From assembly GCA_001599815.1 (NCBI GenBank), contig BCIA01000001.1, positions 1,554,934 through 1,618,933 on the forward strand: DNA of 64,000 bases. The letters run 5' to 3'. Below the pieces are notes generated by a model. It searched no databases. It was not told the origin of the DNA and was given only the letters and a program-made list of their open reading frames with translations. The DNA comes from Furcasterigmium furcatum. Lineage: Eukaryota; Ascomycota; Sordariomycetes; Glomerellales; Plectosphaerellaceae. Below, piece after piece: positions 22,431 through 32,952 of this stretch (the stretch's first letter is position 1; every line of letters starts with the position of its first letter). A program made the position numbers and the translations under genes.

Positions 22431-24347
22431 ATGGCCATGGGCGACCGTCAGCCCTCCGAGGAGCCGTCGGAGGAGCGCACCGAGCCGTTTTCGCAGTCCG
22501 AGATCGAGTGCCGCATCAGGAACATCCGCGCCAACGAGCCCACCGAAGACGACGAGCTTCACTACAACGCCGTCCCTCTGAACCTGCTCAAGGTCGAGGA
22601 CCACCATCACAAGCAGGGCATCCGCATCCTCGTGCGCCCTCTCACCAGGAGCCGCTCCGTGAGCCCCGGGAACGGGAGCTGTCAGTGGCTCGCCCTCCGC
22701 GCCGAGGTCGCATCGCAGGACGAGCCCCAGCACAAGGTCCTCGCCGTCACCCAGACCTCAAAGGACATCAAGTTCTCCGTGCGCATCCCCTCCGAGAACC
22801 TCAGCAGCGACGAGATCCCCAGGCCGCCGCTATGGTGCGAGTTGTACTACGACCCCGCCAGCGACAACCAGATCCTCCTCAACAGGTCCGAGGTGCCAAT
22901 CACCCTCACCGCCCTGTCGCGCGACCCCGTCGGCAACCCCGGGGACAGTTATGAAATCAAGCCCCTCATGACCAAGGCCCTGACGCCGGGCTCATGGCGC
23001 ATCAGCGTCGAGGACCTCTCGGTGCTCGACTTCAGGGTCCTGCAGAAAGCCCCCCTGTCGCTCCTCCGAAGCGGTCAGCTCGCCATTGAAGACTCATCGG
23101 CGTCATCCACCACCAGCAATTACCCCAACTCGTCCGGCAAGAGATCGCTCAACACCGAGGACTCATACGGCGAGAAGAGGGCGCGAATGTCGCAGGACGT
23201 GACCGCCACGAAAGAAGATGGCATCATCATGTTCCTCCGCCCAGCCGCCGACCCGCTCGTGTTCCCAATGCCCAAGGCGCAGCCTACCGTAACCAGCCGC
23301 GAGCTCGTCTCAGCCAACAGCCACGCCCTCCTCGACGTGCAGCAGGGCGAAACCGTCGAGGTGAACGGCGGCTGCGAGATCGACGAGTACACGGTGACCA
23401 AGCGCGACCAGATCGCCGGCACGACGCTCTCGTCCGTCTACACGGCACACTACTCCAACGTCCCCGACGACATCGTGACCGTCAAGGTCCTCAAGACCCG
23501 TCCCACCAATGCCGCCGCCCTCGCGGCCCAGAAGCCGCACGAGGCCGAGCGGAACGTCATCCGCCAGGCAGACATGTGGCTCCGCGAGTACCAGTCCCAG
23601 GACGACCTCCGCCACGACTCCATCGTCCGCCTCTACGGCGGCGACGCCCGCTTCCTCTCCCTGTATATGGAGCACGTCGACGCCCGCGACCTCGCCGCCC
23701 GCAACGTCTGGCGCTCCCCGCACAACGACCTCTTCCAGGGCTCCCGCGCCGACGCCGCCCGCATCCTCCGCGACGTCGCCTCGGCCCTCAACTACCTCCA
23801 CGGCCGCCGCCTCGTCCACAACGACATCAAGCCCGCCAACGTTCTCTACTCCCCCGACCGCGGCGCCGTCCTCTGCGACTTCGGCCTCTCCACGCCCGCC
23901 TCCAGCCCCGCCACGTCCGGCGGCACCCCCTACTACGTGCCCCCCGAGTTCATCGGCAACCGCCAGCGCGGCGCCCCCTCGGACGTCTGGGCCCTCGGCG
24001 TCACCATGCTCTACGTCCTCCGCCGCATCCCCTTCCCCGACGCCCGCGTCCGCCAGGCCCACGCCAAGCCCCTCTACTGGATGATCGCGGACGTGAACCG
24101 CGGCTCCGCCTCGCGCCAGCAAGGCCCCCGCCCCGGCGGCGCGCGCATGTCCGCCGCCGACCAGATGATGACCTGGCTCGGCGAGGTGCGCGAGGCCGCG
24201 AACAGGCTGGACAGGCAGAACGGCATCGAGAGGCTCGTGTACAACATGCTGGTGCCTAACCCGAACCAGCGCATCACGACGGCGAGGATCGTCAGGGACA
24301 TGAGGGACCTGCTGGACGAGCGGGGGCGGCCGCTCATCATGCGCTAG
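22431..24347 (+). CDS. Serine/threonine protein kinase, non-RD type
   Basis: Intronless, 638 residues. An N-terminal beta-rich region (about 45-210) containing WCELYYDPASDNQILLNRS resembles a forkhead-associated-like fold, by eye only. A Ser-rich linker and basic KRSL/GEKRAR stretch follow. The kinase domain covers about 320-630: lysine K352 in VTVKVLK, catalytic loop VHNDIKPAN with D464, DFG D482, GTPYYVPPE activation/P+1 loop and SDVWALGVTMLY. The usual HRD arginine is Asn, so this is a non-RD kinase unlikely to depend on activation-loop phosphate. No classical GxGxxG loop is seen (IAGTTLSSVY instead). Start at 22431 was chosen as first ATG after the leader; a second ATG lies two codons on. 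The pathway is unknown. Confidence 0.9.
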   Translation: MAMGDRQPSEEPSEERTEPFSQSEIECRIRNIRANEPTEDDELHYNAVPLNLLKVEDHHHKQGIRILVRPLTRSRSVSPGNGSCQWLALRAEVASQDEPQHKVLAVTQTSKDIKFSVRIPSENLSSDEIPRPPLWCELYYDPASDNQILLNRSEVPITLTALSRDPVGNPGDSYEIKPLMTKALTPGSWRISVEDLSVLDFRVLQKAPLSLLRSGQLAIEDSSASSTTSNYPNSSGKRSLNTEDSYGEKRARMSQDVTATKEDGIIMFLRPAADPLVFPMPKAQPTVTSRELVSANSHALLDVQQGETVEVNGGCEIDEYTVTKRDQIAGTTLSSVYTAHYSNVPDDIVTVKVLKTRPTNAAALAAQKPHEAERNVIRQADMWLREYQSQDDLRHDSIVRLYGGDARFLSLYMEHVDARDLAARNVWRSPHNDLFQGSRADAARILRDVASALNYLHGRRLVHNDIKPANVLYSPDRGAVLCDFGLSTPASSPATSGGTPYYVPPEFIGNRQRGAPSDVWALGVTMLYVLRRIPFPDARVRQAHAKPLYWMIADVNRGSASRQQGPRPGGARMSAADQMMTWLGEVREAANRLDRQNGIERLVYNMLVPNPNQRITTARIVRDMRDLLDERGRPLIMR

Positions 24348-24734
24348 GGAGGTGTGTGAACAGATGGACGGACACGATTGGATGAGGGGGCGACTTTTAT
24401 GATGATTTGCATTTTACGTTAGTAGCCATGATAGCTAGAGATACCACTGATTTTCGACGGATCATTCTGGAGAGGGGCCTGCCGGAATATAACGGCGGCA
24501 TATGACAGAGCACAAAGTACAGGATTGTTAAGAGGAGGACGCATGGCATCATCTCACACGACATGATCATTGGCTTGCATCAAAAAGGCATTGCTGTTTG
24601 AATTGGATTGCCACTGCCACAGAGGCAGCAGCCCTGGTATCACCGGAGCCGTTATACACACAAATACATTACGCCCGCCTCATGCAGATGCTCCCGTCAT
24701 GTTCCCTCTCGAATGTGTCCTGTGCGACACGCGC
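24348..24734. other. Convergent intergenic region
   Basis: 3' flanks of the kinase (plus) and of the BIM1-like gene (minus). Nothing else recognised. Confidence 0.45.
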
Positions 24735-25583
24735 TTACAGGTTCATGCCGAAGACGACGGCCACGCCGAGGCCGAGGATGGTGGAGATGCTGGCCGCGTT
24801 GAAAGCAGCGCCGCTGCCGCCGTCGCCCTCGGCGTCGGCATCGGCGTCCTCGGAGTCGTCAGAGTCGTCACCACCAGAGCCGTGGTTGGAGTGGTCATCG
24901 CCGTGGGAGTTTGAGCTGCCGTTGAAGCCGCGCTGGTCCTTGATGATGTACGACTGGGCGTCCTCGTTCACGCACTCGTCAGCAGAGAGGGGCTCGGCTT
25001 CCGACGTCAGGCGGATGTCGGCGCACTACATGAGGCAAGCAATGTTAGCGTGCCACGAACACTCGAAAAGTTCGGTGCCTGCAGAGACTTACGTTGTACA
25101 TGGCGTTGCCCGAGGGGCCGACCTTGACGACCTGGATACTGGCGTTGGTGCCCTCGGGGATGTCCCAGTCGATGTTGATGGGGAGGTGGCGAAGGCACAG
25201 AGTACCCTCACCGGTGGTGTTGAGGGGCTGGGGAGTGAGGGAGATGTTGAAGGAGGTGATGTTGCCCTCCTCCTCGAGACCCAGGTTGATGAAGGCGTAG
25301 TTGAAGGCGTGGCCGAGAGACAGGGACACGGAGCCGCCGGTCAGGGGCCAGTCGGTGCGGTTGCCAGAGCCGTAGGGGACACCGGCGCCTGAGATGCAAG
25401 TTAGCCTTGGTCGCTTGGGAGCATTACGCCCAGTTGGGAGAGGGTCATCGTACAAGGGCGCTCCCACTGGGTGTAGTCGCTCTCGGCATCGAGAGAGTCA
25501 CCACGCCACTCAGGGTAGACGAGGGTGTAGTGGGCAGCGGCGAGGCCGGCAGCGCTGAGGGCGAGGATGCTCTTGGACAGCAT
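24735..25583 (-). CDS. BIM1/X325-type GPI-anchored copper-binding protein
   Basis: Exons 25583-25454, 25388-25093 and 25025-24735 give 238 residues; introns are 65 and 67 nt (GTACGA..CAG and GTAAGT..TAG) and the joins read ERP|CAGVPYG and AMYN|CADIRL. The signal peptide ends at AAA before HYTLVYPEWRGD, so the mature protein begins with His18. That exposed His, the hallmark of the LPMO-like X325 fold, forms the copper site. N-glycosylation sites (NRT, NIT, NIS, NTT, NAS) support secretion. After the domain comes a Ser/Asp/Gly-rich linker and a C-terminal hydrophobic stretch (AASISTILGLGVAVVFGMNL), the expected GPI signal. Family members such as Cryptococcus Bim1 take part in copper acquisition rather than polysaccharide cleavage. 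The ATG at 25583 was preferred over 25670 because it starts the signal peptide. Confidence 0.93.
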
Positions 25584-25740
25584 GTTGATTCCTGTGAAGC
25601 CTTTGTTTGCTTGAGGTATTGGGGTGGAAGCGAGGCTTGTTGCTGTAAACGCGGGGAGAAGCCGGGCCAAGTACGGTGAGTGCGAGGGGTGAGGAAGGAA
25701 GAGAGGATCTGTGAGAGGAAGAAGCCGCCGGGCGAGAATC

Positions 25741-25747
25741 TTTTATA
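25741..25747 (-). promoter_or_regulatory. TATA box of the BIM1-like gene
   Basis: TATAAAA on the minus strand, 158 bp upstream of the ATG at 25583. Confidence 0.65.
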
Positions 25748-28693
25748 TCTGCACTGGGGAAGCAAGTTCCTCGGGGAGCTTCTTGGCAGAAACAGCGTAG
25801 TGAATCAGGGCCCTCACGGCAAGCCGCTCATCGAGGAAGGTGCAAGTGCATCGGTTGGCAGCTTCCGCGAAGCTCTTTACTGCCCCGCGCTGTCGAGCCC
25901 TGTCCGACCCAGGACAAACACCGCATGTGCCTCCTTGAGAAGAGCAACATTCCCATATCTCGTCACTGCCCGGCCAATGGGGGTTGCTTCCAGGGCCGCC
26001 ATTGAGCAAGTTTCTCCTCTGGCCGGTCCCCAATTTCTTGGCAGTAAGATAGCTCACTCGCCATTGCGCGCATTCGGCGACAGCACATCGGATCTCCCTT
26101 GTTTCTGGAGCTCTCCGAGCTGCTAGAATTAAGGTGGGAGATCATCCCTCGCCTGCCGAGCGCGGCGTGAGCCTCTCTCGTGCGGCTTGGGCTTTTGATG
26201 TGGCGCTATGCCCCGCTAACCCGCTCGTCCCGGGGTAGTGGCCGCCAATCAACGGCCTCCCAGCGCCGAAGGTACAGGGGCCGCCAGGGTCTTGCCGGGG
26301 GCTAGCGCGGGCCTCGATGCAGGTATCTTGCTCAAACTCACGCACCGCTATTCCCCTTTGATCTGACGACACTTGCTTTCAAGCTGTGAACCAAAACGTT
26401 TCTCTGTGTCTTGCTCCTGGGGATGGCCGGACCGTCTTGATATGAGCAGAGATGCCCATCTCGCGTCTCTTGGCTCTGTAGGCTAATTGCTTGAGAACGT
26501 TTCAACTACCTCGATTCGGGATCCGAGGCCGGTTTGCCCCATCGAGGAGAGATGGCAGCGGGCAAGACGCAAGCTGATCTGAGTTCATCCGGTTGCACGG
26601 GACGACGGGAACCATGCAGAAGAAGATTGACTGATCGGTTGCCCCTGAATTTCCGTGTACCCTCAGCTGTTCTAATGGTTCCTGTCTCGTTGTCCAACGT
26701 GTGATGCCAAAGTGAGACGTTCATCCGCTGTGTCATCAAGCTATGAAAAGAAAAGAAGAAGAATATTAAGTCATGACCCAGAGTATCGAACCACGATTAT
26801 TCACCGTAATCACCTTCTGAACGAGCCACGCCACTTGGGCACGTGTACTCTGCCCTGCCGGCGGATCTGATAATCGTCCCTGCGACGCTAGAGTATCGGA
26901 CATCGATGCACTCCGCATGAACTCGGCTGCACTGCCCGATGCCCCTGTTCAATCTTCTACCACCTAGAGCGTTGACGGTACGTACGTATTGGGATGACAT
27001 ATCAGTAAAAGACAGCAAGGACTTATGCCCGGACAATAAAATACAACTCTCCTTCTCCTTATGATCAGGCCTTCGACATCAAGTACGGGGTAGCATGATT
27101 ATACCAGGGATTTGAGAGCAATGGCTTCACCATGACGAAAAACAAAATAGATGAGGTCGCAGGGCAGATGGTGAGACGACGTGGTAGCGTGAGGTGGACA
27201 AGTAGTTGTATTTCAAAATGCTATCAAGAGGACGGATGATATTCGTTTCTATTTTGCATACCATACGCATGTCGTCCACATTACTAGTCTATACTAGATA
27301 CTGGGCTAAAACAAAACGGAACTACGGAGACAATATATTTACCGTAGAGGGTGGTCCTATTGCTTCTCGACAAGTTTGTTTTTGAACGACTCGCAGCCGT
27401 CCGGAGTCATTGACCAAGGACGATGGTTGCGCGTGCGCCAGTGTCCATGTCAACTACACCTTTTCAACGTGTCACAAACACTGGAAAGCTCATTTCACAT
27501 TTCAACCATGTCGGACCTCTGTACACGGCATGGAAAGCACTGAGCCGGAGCGAGCAAGGCATCTACCGGCCGCCCAGAGTAACAAACTGTGACCCACCCT
27601 CCGATTTAGTGGGGCCGCCCGGGTCGGGTCCGGGCCGGGAAGCTTAGCGCCGGGAGCTTAGGTCGGAGGCCTGCATCAGCTGCTGATGGGAGTGAGATAT
27701 CTTCGCAAGGTTGGCACTCCATTGACAATCTCCAAGGCGATCAACACAGTAATATTGGATGATTGGCCCAATGCACTGGCCATGAGCTGGCGCAAGCGCG
27801 GCAGTGGCTGCGGCTGTGCACCAAGGCCATTGATTCTGAGAATCCTCCATCAGAGTCCAGCGTCATGGTGGAGCCTGCTTGCTTCGCTATTGATAACACA
27901 ATTCAAACCTGAAAGTCAACCCGGGGAGGTATATAATCACCATTGCCCCCTCCAGACATGTAAGCGTGCGCAATTGCATCCGGGGCGCTCATCTCTTCAG
28001 AACAGGAGACACTGGCAACCTGGAACATGGAAACTGGGAGGGAGCCTCGGGATGACTCGACGAATTGGCCTCACAGCACTAGCGCAGGCTGTGCGACGCC
28101 AATCGGGAGAATCATTGGCCAGATTTCTGCCAAGCGCAGGATGAAGTGGAAATCCGCCGCGGGAGACCAATCCAACAGTAATCGTCAGCAGACTAAGCCC
28201 TTCTGGGAAATACTATTTAAGGAGGACAAACCCCAGAGCGTCCAGAAAGGGTTTGGTCTGTATCTCTGTGTGAGCCCGTCTGTTGCCATCTATCGGAATT
28301 TGGCCTCAGCGGGTGAGATAGGGCGACCAATCATGGCCCGACAAACCGAGGGTGGCCTCCTCTTAAAGTGCCAGGCAACCGCCCCTCCAGACTCGACGCT
28401 TACACCTTCAACCTCATCCTACTCGACTTCGACTTCTCTCGTGATACTCTCTCATACCGCTTCCCCGCCCTCAAAACCTCTTTCAAACCTACCAAACACT
28501 TGTCCTTATGACGTCCCACCACATCGACCAACTTGACACCTCGCATTAAGCCCCCCCGCCTCGGCCAAGTCTCGCGACTGTTCGCCTTGTGAGTTGAGAA
28601 TGTTGCTGACATGCCCGCCCCGTGCCTGTTCTGACCGTCGTCCGACGTGTTTAGTTTACCGGCTTCCGTGACGATTCTGGGAGATCGACTTCG
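25748..28693. other. Intergenic region, 2.9 kb
   Basis: No gene recognised. A probable 5' leader of the next gene occupies the right end: ATTTAAGG at about 28214, a pyrimidine-rich stretch near 28380-28550 and a likely leader intron (GTGAGT near 28589 to TTTAG near 28653). The middle, 26500-27400, is more AT-rich than the flanks but shows no clear transposon signature. Confidence 0.45.
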
Positions 28694-30113
28694 ATGGACT
28701 TCTGTCTAGATGGAATCCAAACACCGAAAGTCCTCACGCAATCGTCCACGGTTGTCGACCCAAGCCCTGGGTCACCCGCCCAGCATGGCTCCTCATACGA
28801 GAATGGTGACAGCCACTCGTCTGTCTTGGTCCAAGATACCCTGAAGGATATCACCCAGCACCAAGCGCACCACGTCGGGAAGGTCGTCGCCGTCCGCGGC
28901 AGCAGAATCATCGACCTTCCTGGGTGCTTCCGGGCCCCCGCCCGCCGTGTCAATGTCTTTGAAGACACAGACATGGAATCGGACTCTGAGCCGCGTTCGC
29001 AATCCGCCCACTCATCGAGGCCTGTCGGACAGGACCAAATTGGCGCTCTACTGGCCGATAGAGAGCGGCTCGCGAGGACTTGCCAAAGGTTTCTCGACCA
29101 CGACGCCTACCAATCATGGCTTGATCCCTCTACTTCAACCCGGCATGATGAAGACCAGGGATTCCTGTGGCTCAGAGGAAAAGCAGGCGCTGGAAAGTCT
29201 CTATTGCTGAAATTTGAGCACGAAGAGACACGGCGACGATTCGAAGGACAGGACGCTGTTGCGGCCTCGTTCTTCTTCCATGCGCGAGCGTCCCAGCTGG
29301 AGAAGTCGGTGGCAGGGCTCCATCGGTCCATGCATTGCCATCTTCTCAATGGATTCCCGGAACTCCGATGCGTCCGGGACCAGGACCCTCGGCTGCCACT
29401 CCATCCGGGTGGTTCACAGCACCAGAGGTTTCTGACACTTGGCCAAGGCCCTGCATTGGATCTGAGCTCTTATGCTCGTATTGTACGTTCGGTTTGCTAT
29501 TTACCATTACAAAAACTGACCCCTTTAGCAGCAGTCTGCAATCTTCGACTATGGGTTTCCTACGGTTCATGTCGACACCGTCCCCCTCTTGCTGGCTACA
29601 GCGGAGACAAGCCTTGCAGGTACCCATGGACAGTCTTGCTGCCCGCATTCCGGCTGTGGAAAAAGCATGAAGGACCGCCAGGCCCACATGCTCGCTGCTC
29701 ACTCTGGCTACAGAGCGCAGAACCGTCCCACACCGAGTTGCAATTCTCACGTCAGAGGCTCTGCCCGGGCTCATGACAAGTACAATCGCACTCGGACGAG
29801 CCGCCATGACCAGTATGGTCCTGCTGACAACCGAGATCGCTCAAGCGGCTGCTCAAGCGACTGCTCAAGCGACGGCGTGTGCAGTGGCTCAGACAGGCTT
29901 GATGCTTCTGCGGATTTCTCAACGGAAGCCTGCGACTACATCATATGCCTGATGGCGATCGTGGACGAACTCGCCAAGCGAATGAATGACGCGAAAAGCG
30001 TAACTACCATTCATTCCCCTGGCGACTTCGCCCATGATCGCATTCAGACGCCTCGTGGTCTTGGGAGCTCTTTTGGGTTTCCAGCGACGCACAACTTGGC
30101 CATCCATGGCTAA
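28694..30113 (+). CDS. NACHT P-loop fragment spliced to a C2H2 finger (chimeric or decaying)
   Basis: The frame from ATG 28694 can be spliced with 29483-29528 removed (donor GTACGT, branch CTGAC, acceptor TTTAG, 46 nt) to give 457 residues. Residues about 110-235 match the start of a fungal NACHT/STAND NTPase: RERLARTCQRFLDHDAYQSWL, then the Walker A LRGKAGAGKSLLLKF and ASFFFHARAS, then LHRSMHCHLLNGFPELR. After that the expected Walker B and later NACHT motifs are missing; out-of-frame remnants (ALHWI) suggest frameshifts. Downstream of the intron are VDTVPLLL and CPHSGCGKSMKDRQAHMLAAH, which resembles the C-P-H-x2-C-G-K-S-F-K-D-L finger of a fungal C2H2 family, with spacing C-x4-C-x9-H-x4-H. 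It is either a real rearranged gene or a pseudogene that happens to remain open. Confidence 0.5.
29839..29875. repeat. Three tandem 12-bp units (GCTCAAGCGACT)
   Basis: Three near-identical copies of GCTCAAGCGRCT in direct succession. In the reading frame of the chimeric gene they encode repeated Ser-Ser-(Gly/Asp)-Cys. Confidence 0.85.
29948..30048. repeat. Imperfect 41-bp inverted repeat with 19-nt loop
   Basis: The arm at 29948-29988, reverse-complemented, matches the arm at 30008-30048 at 33 of 41 positions by hand alignment, beginning CATTCATTC and including TGGCGA and TTCG. Several mismatches are C/T, which still pair as G-U in RNA of one sense. Confidence 0.8.
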
Positions 30114-30368
30114 CGTGTGCTGGCGAGATTCGTGTCGGATTTCTTTTCTGGTTGGCAATGGACCTGAGTACGTCATAAAACTTCTCGATCAGTCCGTCTA
30201 AACTTGATGGGCTCGAGCCTCGCTCCAACAACACGCAACCAACGCTCTCCGACGCCGCATTCTAGCCGCTTCGCAACCAACGAATCTTTGGACCCTCGAC
30301 AAAGACTTCTTCCCCAAGAAGTGTTGCCGGTCCCACCCTTCAGCCAGCAAATCGCATCAACCTTCATC

Positions 30369-31220
30369 ATGTACGGCCACGGTACATGGGATGGGTGTGG
30401 CTCCGGCGAGCCCACCCAGTCTGATCTTAATATGGCTCTGTTCGACTCACCGCTCTCCGAAATGAACGAGAGCTACGGTGACGAGATAGATCTGAACACG
30501 GATTTTTTCGCGGGAGATTTTCATTTCCAACAGGGAGGCTTCCCCCCGCTCAGCGACAGCGTCGACTCGATCGACATGAACGCTCAGCTGGCGGCCTGCT
30601 TCGACTTCAACGACCCCCTGCTGTACCCGGAAACTGACCTGGCCTTCGGGCTCGACATGATGGATTTCGACTCCTTCAGCCCGGAGTTCATGGCGCCCGG
30701 CCAGGTCGTCAGCTCTGCGGTCAGCTCAGTTGACGCGTCCCCCTTCTCCCGCGTCTCCGACGCCTCGGCCCTGACCGCCGCCACCTCCCCCGCGTCCCCC
30801 TGGGAGGGCGGCGCCGCCACTCACCCCTACCACTGCACAACCGACGGCTGCACCAAGACGTTCCGGAAAGAAAGTCAACTCAAGTATGTCTCGTCCCCTG
30901 CTGCCCCTCTCCCCGAACGAGCACCTGCTAACGGTTTCCCCAGGCAGCATCAGCGCGTGCACAAGAAGTCTCTCGTATGCCTCATCTGTCGCGCCGAGAA
31001 CCAGACCGAGCACAAGTTCGCCCAGGTCCGCGACCTCGAGCGCCACCTCCAGGCCCGCCACAAGGATGTGGCCGAGCGCGCCAACGTCCGCTCCGAGACG
31101 CGGGAGTGCCCGTCCCCCGGGTGCGACCACCGGGGGCGGCGCGACAACGTCTCGCGGCACTACGAGAGCAAGCACGGTGGGAAGTTGAAGTGGCGGAAGG
31201 GCGTTCCGTCGGTGGTTTAA
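30369..31220 (+). CDS. C2H2 zinc-finger transcription factor
   Basis: Exons 30369-30883 and 30944-31220 (intron 60 nt, GTATGT..CAG, branch GCTAAC) give 263 residues; an in-frame upstream ATG at 30204 would add 55 residues. The first two thirds are acidic and Phe/Asp/Ser-rich (LDMMDFDSFSPEF), a likely activation region. Three fingers follow at the C-terminus. The first, C-x4-C-x12-H-x3-H (CTTDGCTKTF), is interrupted by the intron. The second is CLIC...HLQARH with an enlarged loop. The third is CPSPGC...HYESKH. The intron inside the first finger is confirmed because splicing restores ESQLKQHQRVHKK. It probably acts as a DNA-binding regulator in the nucleus; target genes are unknown. It lies 255 bp after the chimeric NACHT/C2H2 locus on the same strand. 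Confidence 0.85.
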   Translation: MYGHGTWDGCGSGEPTQSDLNMALFDSPLSEMNESYGDEIDLNTDFFAGDFHFQQGGFPPLSDSVDSIDMNAQLAACFDFNDPLLYPETDLAFGLDMMDFDSFSPEFMAPGQVVSSAVSSVDASPFSRVSDASALTAATSPASPWEGGAATHPYHCTTDGCTKTFRKESQLKYVSSPAAPLPERAPANGFPRQHQRVHKKSLVCLICRAENQTEHKFAQVRDLERHLQARHKDVAERANVRSETRECPSPGCDHRGRRDNVSRHYESKHGGKLKWRKGVPSVV

Positions 31221-32433
31221 AAAAAGAAGAACGGTCGAGCCTGACCGGGACTCTTGTTGTAGGTACTCTAGCGCGGCGTTTTTGACTCGCACACATCTGT
31301 TCGTGTTTGTAGGGATACATTGTTTCGGATACGGAATACACTCTTGACAAATACTTCTTTGCTGATGTGGCGCTGCGTGATGCTCCCCTGCTCGCCTGGC
31401 CGGGGAGAAGAAGTCGACGAAGTCTTCGTGGGATGGGCGAAGCCAGACGTGTGACTTACACAGCGTATCCAAACATCACCAAGCTCCCGAGATCCCAGCG
31501 ACCTCAGAAGGTCCCATCATACGAGCCGCACCCCAGCATGCTGCCAACAGTCCGCTGTGGGGTGAGCGCGTTGGCTCTAGCCCAGCCCTTATACCCTGCA
31601 TAGCTTGCCTTTCATTTTCTCGGCGAAGGCTTCTTGATCGGTGGCCGCTGGTCGGTCCACTTTTGCTCCAACCATCGATTCACTTGAACCTCCCAATGCC
31701 CATGCGCCGGCCGATACGGCAAGAAAGGGGGTCCAAGCAGGAGAGACGGGTCGAGGATCCCTGGGACGAGAAGGCGGCCGAGACCAACAAGGCTTGATTG
31801 AGATCGAGCGGTGTGGTTTTCAATACATACAGGGGAGGGAGACTTGGCGCATCACCGAGTCGGGCCGTTGGCTCATGAATCTCTGTCAGGTGAAGGGGGC
31901 CGCATGGTGCCCGCACAGGTTCTACCATGATGGGAACCAACGGACGTAAATTATTCGGCTTGTGGGTTGGTTGCCGCACAACAACGCGGTGCTCTGGGAG
32001 TGTGGTTTTCTGACTTCGTCCTGGGGAACGGCCCGGAAGAGGCACCCAGGCTGGTGGAGATGCCAGAGACGTACGACGAGCATCAGATGAGGGGCAGGCA
32101 GGGCGAAGCTTGTGCGGCAGTAAGCATTGAGGAGTGGACGATAGTAAACAACCGCGGAGCGGCCCGAAGCCCGGGGGGAAGTGCATGGGGCCGTATTGGA
32201 CCCTGAACGGACCCTAATCTCACCTCGGCGGCTGTGCCGCAGGTGATGCACCTTTGACAACAGTCGAGGCCCTTGGCATTATCTTTATTTTTTCTTGATT
32301 ACCTATATATTTCTCCTGGCGTGCCCGCGTTCTTGACAGCATCCCCCCGACTTTGCCCCCGGCAAGCACATATTACACTGCAAGGCGCGCCGATCCCCGT
32401 CACGCATCAGCGCCCGCGTGCGTGACCATCATC
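31221..32433. other. Intergenic region, 1.2 kb
   Basis: No gene recognised. TATATAT at about 32305 lies roughly 130 bp before the next ATG and is a probable TATA element. Confidence 0.45.
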
Positions 32434-32952
32434 ATGCATCTCACCACCACAACTGCTCTCATCTCCCTCTGCCTGACCGCCACGGCCGCAGCCACAGGAC
32501 CCCTGGATGTCGATTGGCCTGATCCGAGCCAGAAGCTCAACCTGTCCGCCCCGCTGAGCTTCGACTACGAGTATAGCCGGAACAGTCTCTACGATAATAC
32601 ACCCGATTTAGACGTCGTCTTCCACTACATGCGCAACCACACCGAATTGGGCACCTGGACGGAGCCTATACTCATGGACCGCACCCTTACCGGCGGCAAC
32701 GGGACCGTCACGTGGGATCCATCAGAGCTCCTAGAGCTACTTGAGGAGGAGGGCCATTTCTTGGCGGCCGGCAGAGTACATCGCTTCGAGATGACGCGGC
32801 ATGAGACCGATTCTGCTTTTGGCATGCTATTTTTTAGCGAGTACTATGCTGTGGAAGCTAGCAAGGCGGTTGATAGTCCTGCGAGTTTGGCGCGGCCGGT
32901 GGGCGGCCTGATCCTGCTGGGACTTGGTGTTGCGGCCGCAGTTGTCCTGTGA
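32434..32952 (+). CDS. Small secreted GPI-anchored protein, unknown function
   Basis: Intronless, 172 residues. It starts with a signal peptide (MHLTTTTALISLCLTATAAA) and ends in a hydrophobic tail (VGGLILLGLGVAAAVVL) with small residues (DSPAS) before it, the layout of a GPI-anchored protein. The body holds FDYEYSRNSLYD, GTWTEPILMD, NGTVTWDPSELL and RVHRFEMTRHE with N-glycosylation sites (NLS, NHT, NGT). It has no cysteines in the mature part. I do not recognise a named domain; a Kre9/Knh1-like Ig fold was considered but the usual signature is missing. The ATG at 32434 was chosen because it starts the signal peptide. Confidence 0.8.
   Translation: MHLTTTTALISLCLTATAAATGPLDVDWPDPSQKLNLSAPLSFDYEYSRNSLYDNTPDLDVVFHYMRNHTELGTWTEPILMDRTLTGGNGTVTWDPSELLELLEEEGHFLAAGRVHRFEMTRHETDSAFGMLFFSEYYAVEASKAVDSPASLARPVGGLILLGLGVAAAVVL

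Noticed and set aside
28027..28536. 169-codon plus-strand ORF in the leader of the NACHT-like locus
   Set aside because: Low-complexity Ser/Thr/Pro C-terminus corresponds to a pyrimidine-rich leader; no homology recognised.
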